64,000 nucleotides of DNA from Brevundimonas sp. (GCF_030682035.1 NZ_JAUXQZ010000025.1:1-64000); one strand, 5' to 3'; shown: positions 53,894-63,002, numbered from the stretch's first letter. The notes: generated from the sequence alone by a model not told the origin. Translations and numbers: made by a program.

Positions 53894-54525
53894 CCCCCAA
53901 TCCCCACGCCAACCCCATCCCCAACATCCTGACCGGCCTGCGGCTGGTTGCGGGGGTGATCATGTTCCTGATCCTGGCGGGGGCGGCGCCCCAGGGCATT
54001 CCGTTCCTGTCCGAATATCTGAGCCCCGACGACCAGTTTCGCTTCGGCCGGACGGCCTTCGTGATCTTCATGGTTGCGGCGTCGACCGACTGGGTCGATG
54101 GCTTTCTGGCCCGGCGCTGGCACGCCACGACCCGCTGGGGCGCCATCCTCGACCCCATTGCCGACAAGGTGCTGATCACCGGCGCCATCCTCGGCGTTCT
54201 GGCCTGGGGCGCCCTGCCGCAGATCGCCATCCCCTGCGGCCTGATCCTGTTCCGCGAGTTCGCCGTCTCGGCCCTGCGCGAGACCGTCGCCGGCAAGGTC
54301 AAACTGCCCGTCACCCTTCTGGCCAAGTGGAAGACGCTGCTGCAGATGGTGGCTCTGGGCGCGCTGCAACTGGTTTTGCTTTGGGACGGCTTCGGCCTGC
54401 CGCTGGAATGGCAGCCGCATTTCCAGACCTTCGCCTATGTCCTGATCTGGATCGCCGCCATCGTCACCCTGTGGACCGGCTGGCAGTATTTCGCCAAGGC
54501 CCAGCAGAAGATGAGCCAACTGTAG
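53890..54525 (+). CDS. pgsA: CDP-diacylglycerol-glycerol-3-phosphate 3-phosphatidyltransferase
   Basis: A 211-residue integral-membrane CDP-alcohol phosphotransferase. The signature D-G-x2-A-R-x8-G-x3-D-x3-D is complete in TDWVDGFLARRW followed by WGAILDPIADK (about residues 75-100). It begins NPIPNILTGLRL. It makes phosphatidylglycerol phosphate. The start is TTG 53890, overlapping the vapC TGA; no ATG is present near the conserved N-terminus. An iterated GGTGTGG-type repeat hairpin follows the TAG. Confidence 0.93.
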   Translation: MTPNPHANPIPNILTGLRLVAGVIMFLILAGAAPQGIPFLSEYLSPDDQFRFGRTAFVIFMVAASTDWVDGFLARRWHATTRWGAILDPIADKVLITGAILGVLAWGALPQIAIPCGLILFREFAVSALRETVAGKVKLPVTLLAKWKTLLQMVALGALQLVLLWDGFGLPLEWQPHFQTFAYVLIWIAAIVTLWTGWQYFAKAQQKMSQL

Positions 54526-54598
54526 GGGAGTGGGGTGTGGGGTGTAGGGTCCAGGGGTGTCGACATTCCCCACACCTCATACCCCACACCCTGAGACA
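54526..54598. repeat. Tandem-repeat hairpin between convergent genes
   Basis: Directly after the pgsA stop, GGGTGTGGGGT (54533-54543) and its complement ACCCCACACCC (54581-54591) form the arms of a hairpin whose flanks are further degenerate copies of the same seven-base unit. It fills the gap between two convergent genes and may act as a two-way terminator. The same word begins right after the last gene of the window. Confidence 0.6.
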
Positions 54599-56677
54599 TC
54601 AACGGACGCCCAGCTCCGCCACCAACCCGTCCATCCCGTAAACATCCCGCAGGGCCGTGGTCACCGCGCCGGTGGTCACGATCACCGAGCGGTTGACGTT
54701 GACGTCATAGCCATAGGCGTTGCGCTGGGTCAGGACGGTGGAGTCGAAATTGGCCCCCAGCATCTCGCCCGCGGCGTTGACCACCGGACTGCCTGACGAG
54801 CCGCCGATGGTGTCGGACGAAACCGCCATGTTCAGCACCGTGTCGCCGTCGATCCGCTCGCGCGCCGCCAGCAGCCTGGGCGCCACGTCGAACGGAGCCG
54901 AACCCGTCGCCCGGTCCCACAGGCCATCGAAGGTGGTGAAGGGGCCCCAGCGCTGACCCGGTACGTTCGTGCCCTCGATCCGGCCATAGGTCAGCCGCAG
55001 GGTGCCCGTCGCGTCCGGATAGACGGCGTCGCCATAGGCGGCGAAGCGGGCGGCGGCGAGCTGTTCCGAGGCTCGCGCGGTGGGCGCATCGACCCGCGTC
55101 TCCCAGTCGGAGCGCACCGCCCGCGTCTCATCCTGGATCGACAGCAGATACTGGATCATCGGGTCGTCCGAGGCCTCGATCGCCGCCAGCCCGCCCTCCC
55201 AGAGAGCCCGCCGCACGGCCGGGTCGGCCAGGGTCGTGCCCTCGACTAGCCGCGCCGAAAGCTGCTCCGGCGACTCCTGGCCCAGCAGGCCGCGGACGCG
55301 CGGATCATCGACCGTCAGCCATTCGCGGGTCTTGGACAGCCACCACTCCATGCGGACCTGCTCCAGGCCCGGATAGACCGGCCGCTCGGCGAACAGGCCG
55401 GACTGTACGGCGGCCAGCCGGCTGTCGGCGAATTCCGGCAGGCGTTCGGCGGACGGCTTGGCCCGCTCCTGCGCCCCGCGCACCAGCGTCCGCGCCCAGA
55501 GGAACAGCTGCGAGCCGCCCGCCACGGGCGTCGTCCCCATGCCGGTTCCGCCTTCCAGCAGGGCCATGGCGGGATAGAGTTCACGCGCGATGGGCTGCAC
55601 GCCGGAGAGCACCGTCCATGGATCAGAGCCCGCCGCCGCGTCTGGGGCCTGTGCGCGCCGGCGGAAATCCGCCTCGCTCTCGGCCCGCGCGGCCATGAAG
55701 GCCGGATCGACAAGGGCCCGCATCCGGCCCAGGCCGCGCTTGTAGGTGTTCTCCAGACCGACGATCGGGTCCATGGCGATGAAGGCGTTCTCCTCGCTCT
55801 CCTCCGAGAACCGGATCAGCCGCCCGCGCAGTTCCGAGGCCAGCAGCTGGTCCATCGGCAGGACCACGTCGCGGATGGTGAACAGCTGGTCCTGGGTCAG
55901 CAGCCGCTGGGTTGCGCCGGGGCTGCCCGAAACGAACACCGGCGTACCCTCGACCGGCCGGGCGGCGTTCCACACGAAATGGGTCGGCGTCGCGGCCGGG
56001 GCGTCGTTCTCATACAGGCGGATGAAGGCCGCATCGATGGCGAAGCGGGGAAAGCTGAAATTATCCAGATCGCCGCCGAAGGTCGCCGCCCGGTCCTCGG
56101 GCGCGAAGGCCAGCCGGACGTCGGAGTATTTCTTGTAGGTATAGAGCTTGAACTGGCCGCCGCGATACAGGCTGACCACCTGACAGCGCTTGCCGGCGTC
56201 GCCGCCGCAGGCCTCCTGCTCAATCCGGCCCGCCTCTGCGTCGCGCGCCCGTGTGAAGGCCTGGCCTTCCAGCCCCGCGCCCGCCGCATGCATCCGCTCC
56301 GTGATGTCCGTGATGTCGGTCAGGATTTCCGCCGTGCCGCCCGGACATTTGACCTCTTCCTCGCGGCTGCGCGGGGTGAAGCCGGTCTCGGCGTAGTTCA
56401 CGGCTTGCGTCGACAGATTGGCCACGCAGGTGGCGACGCAGTGGTTGTTGGTCATCACCAGCCCCTCGGCCGAGACGATCCCCGCCGAACAGCCGCCGAA
56501 CTTGACCGAACTCAACCGCACCCGGTCGAGCCAGGCCTGGTCGATGCTGGTCCCCAGCGTCGCGTTGGCTCGCGCGATGGGGAAGTTGTCGAAGGTCCAC
56601 ATGCCTTCTTCGGCCTGCGCCGCGCTGCCTGCGGCGAGGGTGAGAAGGGCGGCGGCCAGGGCGGGGGTGAGGCGCAT
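54599..56677 (-). CDS. S46-family dipeptidyl peptidase with unusual specificity residue
   Basis: A 692-residue exported serine peptidase of the DPP7/DPP11 family: signal peptide (LAAALLTLAAGSAAQA), the start EEGMWTFDNFP, the catalytic His in MTNNHCVATC, an Asp region (FGGDLDNFSFPRFAID) and the Ser628 nucleophile in GGSSGSPVVN. Members remove N-terminal dipeptides in the periplasm. The residue 18 after the nucleophile, Gly in DPP7 and Arg in DPP11, is Ser here (NFDSTV). A second S46 gene lies directly upstream on the same strand. ATG 56677. Confidence 0.93.
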   Translation of the reverse strand: MRLTPALAAALLTLAAGSAAQAEEGMWTFDNFPIARANATLGTSIDQAWLDRVRLSSVKFGGCSAGIVSAEGLVMTNNHCVATCVANLSTQAVNYAETGFTPRSREEEVKCPGGTAEILTDITDITERMHAAGAGLEGQAFTRARDAEAGRIEQEACGGDAGKRCQVVSLYRGGQFKLYTYKKYSDVRLAFAPEDRAATFGGDLDNFSFPRFAIDAAFIRLYENDAPAATPTHFVWNAARPVEGTPVFVSGSPGATQRLLTQDQLFTIRDVVLPMDQLLASELRGRLIRFSEESEENAFIAMDPIVGLENTYKRGLGRMRALVDPAFMAARAESEADFRRRAQAPDAAAGSDPWTVLSGVQPIARELYPAMALLEGGTGMGTTPVAGGSQLFLWARTLVRGAQERAKPSAERLPEFADSRLAAVQSGLFAERPVYPGLEQVRMEWWLSKTREWLTVDDPRVRGLLGQESPEQLSARLVEGTTLADPAVRRALWEGGLAAIEASDDPMIQYLLSIQDETRAVRSDWETRVDAPTARASEQLAAARFAAYGDAVYPDATGTLRLTYGRIEGTNVPGQRWGPFTTFDGLWDRATGSAPFDVAPRLLAARERIDGDTVLNMAVSSDTIGGSSGSPVVNAAGEMLGANFDSTVLTQRNAYGYDVNVNRSVIVTTGAVTTALRDVYGMDGLVAELGVR

Positions 56678-56685
56678 GTTCTTGT

Positions 56686-56868
56686 CTCCTCCCCATCGCC
56701 CGCGATGGGGAGGGGGACCACGAAGTGGTGGAGGGGCTGACGCCGTGCGCGGACCCCTCCGGTTGGTTCAGGATTTCACGCTAGCCCACGAAGCGCGGAT
56801 GGGGAACCAGCCCCTCCACCGCTTCGCGGTCCCCCTCCCCATTGGCTTCGCCAACAGGGAGGAGACAG
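56686..56868. repeat. Palindromic intergenic repeat between the two S46 genes
   Basis: Left arm (56686-56740, CTCCTCCCCATCGCC through GGTGGAGGGG) and right arm (56808-56868, CCCCTCCACC through GGGAGGAG) are inverted imperfect copies rich in GGGGAGGGGG. This is a second family of dispersed palindromes, distinct from that at 25013. Confidence 0.7.
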
Positions 56869-56870
56869 CT

Positions 56871-58940
56871 TTACCGAACCCCCAGCTCTTCCAGCAGGCG
56901 CGGGCTCGGATAGATGTTGCGGAACGCTTCCGTGATCGCCGCCGTCGAGACCGACACCGTCCGGTTCAGTTCGCCGTCATAGCCATAGGCGCCGCCCAGC
57001 GAGTGGATGTTGCCATCGAAGGCCGCGCCGATGACTTCCCCGGCGGCGTTGATCACGGGCGAGCCCGAGTTGCCGCCGATGATGTCGTTGGTCGAGGAGA
57101 AGTCATAGACCGTCTCCTTGTTGACCCGGCTTTCGTTGTCGATGAAGGCCTGGGCCGCGTTGAACGGCTCCGCCCCGGTGGCCCGCTCGTACAGGCCGCC
57201 CATATAGGTGAAGGCCGGCACGGTCACGCCGCGGTAGGTCCAGCCCTCGACCTGGCCGTACGACAGACGCAGACTGAAGGTGGCGTCCGGATATTGGTTG
57301 GTCCCATAGACCGCGAACCGGGCCTTGGCGACCGACTCGGCCGCGCGGGCGGTCGGGGCGTTGACCTCGGCGTTCCACCGCGCGCCGATCGCAGAGGCGG
57401 CGGCGTCATTGGCGATGATGAAGGCCAGCAGCGGATCGGCTGCGGCCATCTGTTCCGTGGTCATCGCGGCGGCCTGGGCGCGGAAGGCGGCGTCGCCCAT
57501 CCGGGTGTTCGAGATCAGCCGTTCGGCCAGGGCCTCGGGGCTCTCGCGGCCCAGCATCGCCTTCACTTCCGGATTATCGACCGTCAGATATTCGCGAGTC
57601 TTGGACAGCCAATAGCGCAAACGAATCTCTTCCATCTCGGTCGAGATCGGCGTCTCGGCGCCCACCGCGGCGACCAGACGCGCGCGCTGCGCTTCGGTCA
57701 TGGCCGTGTTCTTAGACGCCCGCACGATGGCGCGGGCCATCTGGTAGAGGGTCGAGCCGCCGCCGGCGGCCTGATCCAGCTGACGGACCGGCAGATACAG
57801 TTCGCGGGCCGTCGCCTGGACGCGCTCGAGGTCGCCCCACGGATCCCCGATCTGCTGCACCAGGTTCGGGTCGGCGGCGACGCGGGCGCGCAGCTCGGTT
57901 TCGGCCTCGCGCCGGGCGCCGAGGAACTCAGGGTCCAGCAGCGCCTGATGCTGGCCGTACTGGGCCTTGAAGCTGTTCTCCAGGCCAAAGATCGGATCGA
58001 ACGAGACGCGCTTGGCCTCGTCCCCGGTCAGCGAATACTCCAGCAGGCGTCCGCGCAGTTCCGAGCTCTGGATCAGGGTCAGCGGCAGCTGCTGGTCACG
58101 CAGCCGCTCCAGCTGGCTCATGGTCAGCAGGCGGGAGGTCGAGCCGGGGTTGCCGGCCACGAACACCGGGTCGCCCTCGGCCGGAGCGTTCGGATTCCAG
58201 CGCAGGAAGCCGGGGCTCTCGACCGGACGGCCGTCCTCATAGGCGCGCAGGAAGCCGGCATCGAGGGCGTAGCGCGGGAAGTTGAAATTGTCGGGGTCGC
58301 CACCGAAGAAGGCCGCCTGGTTCTCGGGCGCGAACACCAGCCGGACGTCATCGTACTTGCGGAACTTGTACAGGGCGTAGCGACCGCCGCGGTAGAAGCT
58401 GATCACCTGGCAGTTGAACTTGGGATCGCCGGCGCAGGCCTCGGTCTGGATCGTATTGGTCTCGGCGGTGCGGGCGGCGTTGAAGGCCGCGCCTTCCAGG
58501 CCGACGCCGGCCCCCAGCACCCGGTCGGTCACGTCGACGATGTCCACCAGCACCTCGGCGGTCTGGCCGGGGCAACGCTTCTCTTCCTCGCGGTTGGCGG
58601 TCAGGAAGCCGTTCTTGACATAGTCCTGCTCGGGCGACGACAGCTCCTGGGCGCAGCCGACGACGCAGTGCCAGTTGGTCAGGATCAGACCCTGGTCGGA
58701 CACGAACGAGGCCGAACAGCCCTGGAGGCGTACGGCGGCGTTGCGGACCCGGTCCAGCCACGCCTGGTCGATGTGGGTGCCGTATTTGTCGTTGACCATC
58801 TGGATCGGGAAATTGTCGAACGTCCACATGCCTTCATCGGCGCGGGCCGGAGTGGGCGTCGCCATCATGGCCATGATCCCGGCGACGGCGGCGAGCGAGG
58901 CGGTCGCCGACACGGCGGCGCGGAGTGAACGAAGCGGCAT
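56871..58940 (-). CDS. S46-family dipeptidyl peptidase (DPP7-like)
   Basis: A 689-residue paralogue of the neighbouring S46 peptidase: a signal peptide ending ARA-DE, DEGMWTFDNFP, the catalytic His in LTNWHCVVGC, FGGDPDNFNFPRYALD and Ser625 in GGNSGSPVIN. At the specificity position (Ser +18) it has Gly643 in AFDGN, as in DPP7, which prefers hydrophobic residues. ATG 58940 is preferred because GGGAGA precedes it; the extension to 58994 lacks signal-peptide character. The two genes look like an old tandem duplication with diverged specificity. Confidence 0.95.
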   Translation of the reverse strand: MPLRSLRAAVSATASLAAVAGIMAMMATPTPARADEGMWTFDNFPIQMVNDKYGTHIDQAWLDRVRNAAVRLQGCSASFVSDQGLILTNWHCVVGCAQELSSPEQDYVKNGFLTANREEEKRCPGQTAEVLVDIVDVTDRVLGAGVGLEGAAFNAARTAETNTIQTEACAGDPKFNCQVISFYRGGRYALYKFRKYDDVRLVFAPENQAAFFGGDPDNFNFPRYALDAGFLRAYEDGRPVESPGFLRWNPNAPAEGDPVFVAGNPGSTSRLLTMSQLERLRDQQLPLTLIQSSELRGRLLEYSLTGDEAKRVSFDPIFGLENSFKAQYGQHQALLDPEFLGARREAETELRARVAADPNLVQQIGDPWGDLERVQATARELYLPVRQLDQAAGGGSTLYQMARAIVRASKNTAMTEAQRARLVAAVGAETPISTEMEEIRLRYWLSKTREYLTVDNPEVKAMLGRESPEALAERLISNTRMGDAAFRAQAAAMTTEQMAAADPLLAFIIANDAAASAIGARWNAEVNAPTARAAESVAKARFAVYGTNQYPDATFSLRLSYGQVEGWTYRGVTVPAFTYMGGLYERATGAEPFNAAQAFIDNESRVNKETVYDFSSTNDIIGGNSGSPVINAAGEVIGAAFDGNIHSLGGAYGYDGELNRTVSVSTAAITEAFRNIYPSPRLLEELGVR

Positions 58941-59134
58941 TCTGCGAAATCTCCCAAGGTGTCGGCGGATGTCGCCGATCGTTGCAACCTGCATAGACCC
59001 GATGAACGGTTTCCGTCCATCGCCGCGGGCGGGGCTTACAAATCCGTAACGGTGATCGCCTTACCCCGATTTAACTTGGCCCCGCTCCCTTGCATCGTCA
59101 GATAGCGGTCAACGTCAGGGGTCTTTCCGTTTCC

Positions 59135-60307
59135 ATGTCGCTTGCACTGTCTACCCTTCTCTATGAGTGGCGGCGCTACATGGCCGCCGTCATGGCGCTT
59201 GCCCTGTCCGGCCTGCTGGTGCTCGCCATGACCGGCGTCTTCATCGGCATCGGCAAGGGTTTCACCGCCACCATCGAGCGGTCCAGCGCCGACATCATCA
59301 TCATGCAGCCGGGCGCGACCAGCCTGATGGGCGGCCCCTCAGGCGTGCCCCGCCGCTTCATCCCGCTGGCCTACCGCAATCCCCAGGTGATCGAGGTCCA
59401 GCCGCTCGACGGAGCCGGGGGCTCCTTCCAGAGCGTCAAGAACGTTGACGCGACCATGTCCCAGGCCGACCGCGCCCGTCAGGGGGCCCCGAAGCAGGAA
59501 TTCGTGCAGGCCAGCATCATCGACACCACCCCCGGCGCGGTCACCATCCCCACCGACTATTCCCCGGAACTGGTCGATGCGCTGCGCCAGCCCTACACGG
59601 TGGCGATCGACGAAACGGCATTGACCAAGCTGGGCGTCAAGCTCGGCGACAAGGCCCTCTACAACGGCCAGACCGTGACCGTGGTTGGCGTCACCCGCGG
59701 CTATCCCAACATGATGGGCGCCACCATTGTGATGTCGCGCGACACGCTGCGGATGCTGGGCCAGGCTGACACCGGTCCTCGCGTCGGCCCCTTGATGATC
59801 AAGCTGCGCGACCCGGCCCAGGCAGAGCGCGTCGCCGCCCAGCTGAACACGCTGGGCGACGGCCAGTGGAAGGCATGGACCCGTCAGGAACTGGCCGACG
59901 CCAACGCCGGCGCCATGTTCGAGGAAGGCATCCTCGTCATCATCATCGGCGGCTGCGTGGTGCTGGGCACCATCATCGGCGTGGCGATCACCTGGCAGAC
60001 CCTGCGCGGCGCCATCATGGCCAATATCAAGGAGTTCGCCTCGCTGCGCGCCCTGGGCGTCGGCATGGGGTCGCTGAACCTCATTGTCATGGAACTCAGC
60101 TTCTGGGTCGGCCTCGTCGGCGTCGTCGCCGCCATCGGCTTGACCCTGCTGGTGCAGATGTTGGCCGCGGCCAATGCCGTCATCATCGCCCTGCCGCTCG
60201 TCCTGCTTATCATCGTCGGCGGCGGACTAATCGTTATCTCAATCCTGTCCGGTGCGCTGTCCCTCGGCATCCTCAAGAACAGCCAACCGGCGGATCTGCT
60301 GCGATGA
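59135..60307 (+). CDS. ABC exporter permease (DevC/MacB-type FtsX-like)
   Basis: A 390-residue inner-membrane protein with one N-terminal helix (YMAAVMALALSGLLVLAMTG), a large periplasmic domain (about 50-265) and three C-terminal helices. This is the FtsX/MacB fold, and its size and motifs (LTKLGVKLGDKALYNG, FASLRALGVG) match DevC-like permeases. ATP-binding and membrane-fusion genes follow without gaps, making a complete tripartite exporter apart from an outer-membrane channel. ATG 59135. Substrate unknown. Confidence 0.87.
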   Translation: MSLALSTLLYEWRRYMAAVMALALSGLLVLAMTGVFIGIGKGFTATIERSSADIIIMQPGATSLMGGPSGVPRRFIPLAYRNPQVIEVQPLDGAGGSFQSVKNVDATMSQADRARQGAPKQEFVQASIIDTTPGAVTIPTDYSPELVDALRQPYTVAIDETALTKLGVKLGDKALYNGQTVTVVGVTRGYPNMMGATIVMSRDTLRMLGQADTGPRVGPLMIKLRDPAQAERVAAQLNTLGDGQWKAWTRQELADANAGAMFEEGILVIIIGGCVVLGTIIGVAITWQTLRGAIMANIKEFASLRALGVGMGSLNLIVMELSFWVGLVGVVAAIGLTLLVQMLAAANAVIIALPLVLLIIVGGGLIVISILSGALSLGILKNSQPADLLR

Positions 60308-61056
60308 GCCCGACCCGCACCCACGGCAAACACGGCGACTTCGCCATCGAGGCCAGGGGCCTGGTGAAACGCTTCAAGTCCGGCAAATCCTTCGTGGAGG
60401 TGCTGAAGGGCGTGGATTTCGACGCCCGCCACGGCGACCTGACCATGGTCATGGGCCCGTCGGGCTCGGGCAAATCCACCCTGATCGCCGCCTTGTCAGG
60501 CCTGCTGCGGCCGGAGGAAGGCCGGGTTGACACCCTCGACATCGACGATCTGTGGAAACTGTCGGCCGGCAAGATCGACAAATTCCGTCTCGACCACTGC
60601 GGCTTCATCTTCCAGGGCTTCAACCTCTTCCCCGCCCTGTCCGCACTGCAACAGGTCGAGGTGGTGTTGAAATTCCAGGGCCTGTCCAAGGACGACGCCC
60701 GGCGTCAGGCGAAGGCGACGCTGGAGGAGGTCGGCCTCGGCCCGCGTCTGCATCAGCGGCCCTCGGCCCTTTCCGGCGGCGAGAAGCAGCGCGTCGCCAT
60801 CGCCCGCTGTCTGGCCAAGAACCCCCAGATCCTGTTCGCCGACGAACCGACTTCGGCCCTCGACGGCGAGAACGGCCAGATCGTCATCCGGCTGCTGCGC
60901 CGCGCCGCCACGGAACACGGCGCCGCGGTCATCTGCGTGACCCACGATCCTCGTCTCGAGGACTGGGCCGACCGCGTCATCAAGATCGAAGACGGTGTGA
61001 TCATCGACGATCAACGCCGCACCCCCAATCCCGACGCCACCCTGGCCTCGCACTGA
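60304..61056 (+). CDS. ABC exporter ATP-binding protein (DevA/MacB-type)
   Basis: A 250-residue ATPase of the MacB/LolD/DevA group: Walker A GPSGSGKST (about residue 52), a Q-loop FIFQGFNLFPALS, signature LSGGEKQRVAIA, Walker B ILFADEPTSALD and H-loop VTHD. Its ATG overlaps the permease stop (ATGA). It powers the exporter through a transenvelope mechanism rather than moving substrate across the membrane itself. Confidence 0.94.
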   Translation: MSPTRTHGKHGDFAIEARGLVKRFKSGKSFVEVLKGVDFDARHGDLTMVMGPSGSGKSTLIAALSGLLRPEEGRVDTLDIDDLWKLSAGKIDKFRLDHCGFIFQGFNLFPALSALQQVEVVLKFQGLSKDDARRQAKATLEEVGLGPRLHQRPSALSGGEKQRVAIARCLAKNPQILFADEPTSALDGENGQIVIRLLRRAATEHGAAVICVTHDPRLEDWADRVIKIEDGVIIDDQRRTPNPDATLASH

Positions 61057-61076
61057 GCCGCCTTAGGACCTCCGCC

Positions 61077-62093
61077 ATGCCCGCCTTCCTGAAGAACAAA
61101 TGGCTCTGGATCGGCGTGGTGCTGATCGTCCTCATCGTCGTCGGCTTCATGTTCATGCAGAACGCGGGCAAGGCGAAGAAGGTCGAGGAAGAGAAGGAAG
61201 CGGCCACCCGGGTCGAGAGCCCCTATGCGGCCATCGCCAACGGCAAGGTCGATGTCGAGGGCGGCATCATCCAGATCGCGGCCCGCCGTGGCGGCGTCGT
61301 GCGCGAAGTGCTGGTGCAGGAAGGCGACCGCGTCGTCGCCGGCCAGATCCTCGCCCGTCAGGAAGACGACGAGCCTCGTCTGGCCCTGCAGAGCGCCAAC
61401 GCCGACGTCGCCCAGGCCGAAAGCCAGCTGCGGTCGCTTCAGGTTGACATCCGCACCGCCCAGCGCGAGCACGACCGTCTCGCCCGTCTGGTCGACTCCA
61501 ACTTCGTCGCCGCCTCGCGCATGGATCAGGCCCGTGACGCCATCGCCACGGCCCAGGCCCGGCTCGGCTCGCAGCAGGCGGCGGTCCAGACGGCCCGCGC
61601 CCGCCGCGACCAGGCCGCCTACAACGTCGAGCTGACGGTGATCCGCGCGCCCCAGTCGGGCCGCATCGTGCGCCGCTACGCCAACCCCGGCGCCGGAGCC
61701 TCGACCCTGAACGTGTCCAACATGTTCGATCTCGAGCCCGACGCCCCGCGCATCGCCCGGGCCGAGATTGTCGAGAGCGACATTCCCAACATCACCCCCG
61801 GCCAGGCCGTCGAAATCACCCCCGAGGGCGACCCGTCCAAGGTCTATGTCGGCGCCGTCCTGCGCCGCGCCGCTGTCTTCGGCGCCCGCAAGCTGGCCTC
61901 GGACGATCCGTCGCAGCGCTCGGACGAGCGCGTGGTCGAGGTGGTCGTCACCGCCGGCGACGCCCCGCTGCTGATCGGCCAGCGGGTGCTGGTCAAATTC
62001 ATGAAGCCCGGCGAGACCCCCGGCGCCCCGCGCGCGGCCGCCGCCGGCGTTCCGGCCGATCGCTCGATGCAGGCCCCGGCGCAGGCCGGTTGA
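61077..62093 (+). CDS. Membrane-fusion (HlyD/DevB-like) subunit of ABC exporter
   Basis: A 338-residue periplasmic adaptor anchored by one N-terminal helix (LWIGVVLIVLIVVGFMFM). A lipoyl-type half motif (VREVLVQEGDRVVAGQILARQ), a long alpha-helical hairpin (about 105-190), the returning half motif (IRAPQSGRIVRRYANPGAG) and a beta-barrel domain follow. AGGA precedes ATG 61077. It would link the permease to an outer-membrane factor encoded elsewhere. The gene ends inside a perfect inverted-repeat hairpin. Confidence 0.9.
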   Translation: MPAFLKNKWLWIGVVLIVLIVVGFMFMQNAGKAKKVEEEKEAATRVESPYAAIANGKVDVEGGIIQIAARRGGVVREVLVQEGDRVVAGQILARQEDDEPRLALQSANADVAQAESQLRSLQVDIRTAQREHDRLARLVDSNFVAASRMDQARDAIATAQARLGSQQAAVQTARARRDQAAYNVELTVIRAPQSGRIVRRYANPGAGASTLNVSNMFDLEPDAPRIARAEIVESDIPNITPGQAVEITPEGDPSKVYVGAVLRRAAVFGARKLASDDPSQRSDERVVEVVVTAGDAPLLIGQRVLVKFMKPGETPGAPRAAAAGVPADRSMQAPAQAG

Positions 62094-62147
62094 GGCAGTA
62101 GGCAGTAGCGAAACCAGCAAGCGGTATCTTCCTACTGCCTACTGCCT
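62093..62147. terminator. Perfect 16-bp hairpin between convergent genes
   Basis: AGGCAGTAGGCAGTAG (62093-62108) and its exact complement (62132-62147) enclose a 23-base loop. The arm is made of two copies of the unit GGCAGTA and begins at the last base of a stop codon. Lying between convergent genes 60 bases apart, it is probably a two-way terminator; the lack of a T-run leaves some doubt. Confidence 0.6.
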
Positions 62148-62153
62148 ACCGCC

Positions 62154-62951
62154 TCACTTCCCCTCAAACACCGCCCCCCGCTTCTCCACCGCCGCTGTCA
62201 CCCCCTCCAGATGGTCGTCCGTCAGGTGCGCCAGCGCCTGCATGGACGCCGTCATCTCCAGGATCTGGTCGAAGGTCGCGTCGCGGCCCTGGCGCAGCAG
62301 GGCCTTGGTCATGCGCAGGGCCGTGGGCGCCTGGGCAGCCACCTCGCCCGCAACGACCATGGCCTCGTCCATCAGCTTTTCGGGCGCGACCACCCGGCTG
62401 ACCAGCCCCCATTCCATCGCCGTCCGGGCGTCCAGCGTCCGGGCGGTGAACAGCATCTCGGCCGCCCGCGCATAGCCGATATTGCGCGGCATCAGCCAGG
62501 CCCCGCCGTCGCCCGGCAATATGCCCAGCTTCAGGAACGGCACGCCGAATGTCGCCGTCTCCGAGGCGATGCGAATGTCGGCCAGCCCGGCGATGTCGCA
62601 GCCCAGCCCCATGGCCGGGCCGTTCACCGCCGCGATCAGCGGAACCTCCAGCCCGTACAGCGAGCGCACGATCCGGTGCACGACGCGGCGATAGCGTTCG
62701 CGGATCTCCGCCCCCGATCCGGCGAACATGTCGCGCCGGTCCTTCATCGCCTTCAGGTCGCCGCCCGCCGAGAACGCCCGCCCGGCCCCGGTCAGCACCA
62801 CGCAACGGACGCTCTGGTCCGCGTTCACCGCCTCGCAGGCCGCGGCGAAGGCCTCGCCGTCCTCCGGATCGGGCAGGGCGTTCAGCCGGTCGGGCCGGTC
62901 CAGGGTCCAGAGTTCGATATGGTCGCGGCGGTCTCGGCGGATCAGGGTCAT
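62154..62951 (-). CDS. Enoyl-CoA hydratase/isomerase (crotonase) family protein
   Basis: A 265-residue crotonase-fold enzyme: oxyanion-hole strands GRAFSAGGDLKAM and NGPAMGLGCDIAGLADIR, then FGVPFLKLGILPGDGGAWLMPR. The second catalytic Glu of hydratases (around the GDGG loop) is not obvious, which favours isomerase or another acyl-CoA reaction. No adjacent beta-oxidation genes narrow it down. Confidence 0.9.
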   Translation of the reverse strand: MTLIRRDRRDHIELWTLDRPDRLNALPDPEDGEAFAAACEAVNADQSVRCVVLTGAGRAFSAGGDLKAMKDRRDMFAGSGAEIRERYRRVVHRIVRSLYGLEVPLIAAVNGPAMGLGCDIAGLADIRIASETATFGVPFLKLGILPGDGGAWLMPRNIGYARAAEMLFTARTLDARTAMEWGLVSRVVAPEKLMDEAMVVAGEVAAQAPTALRMTKALLRQGRDATFDQILEMTASMQALAHLTDDHLEGVTAAVEKRGAVFEGK

Positions 62952-63002
62952 CCGGCCGATGTGCCGCAGGCGGGGTCTCGCCGCAATGTCAGGCCAGGAA
63001 CG

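Noticed and set aside
56418..58928. 836-codon plus-strand frame opposite the S46 genes
   Set aside because: Antisense to two intact serine peptidase genes and spans their intergenic repeat.
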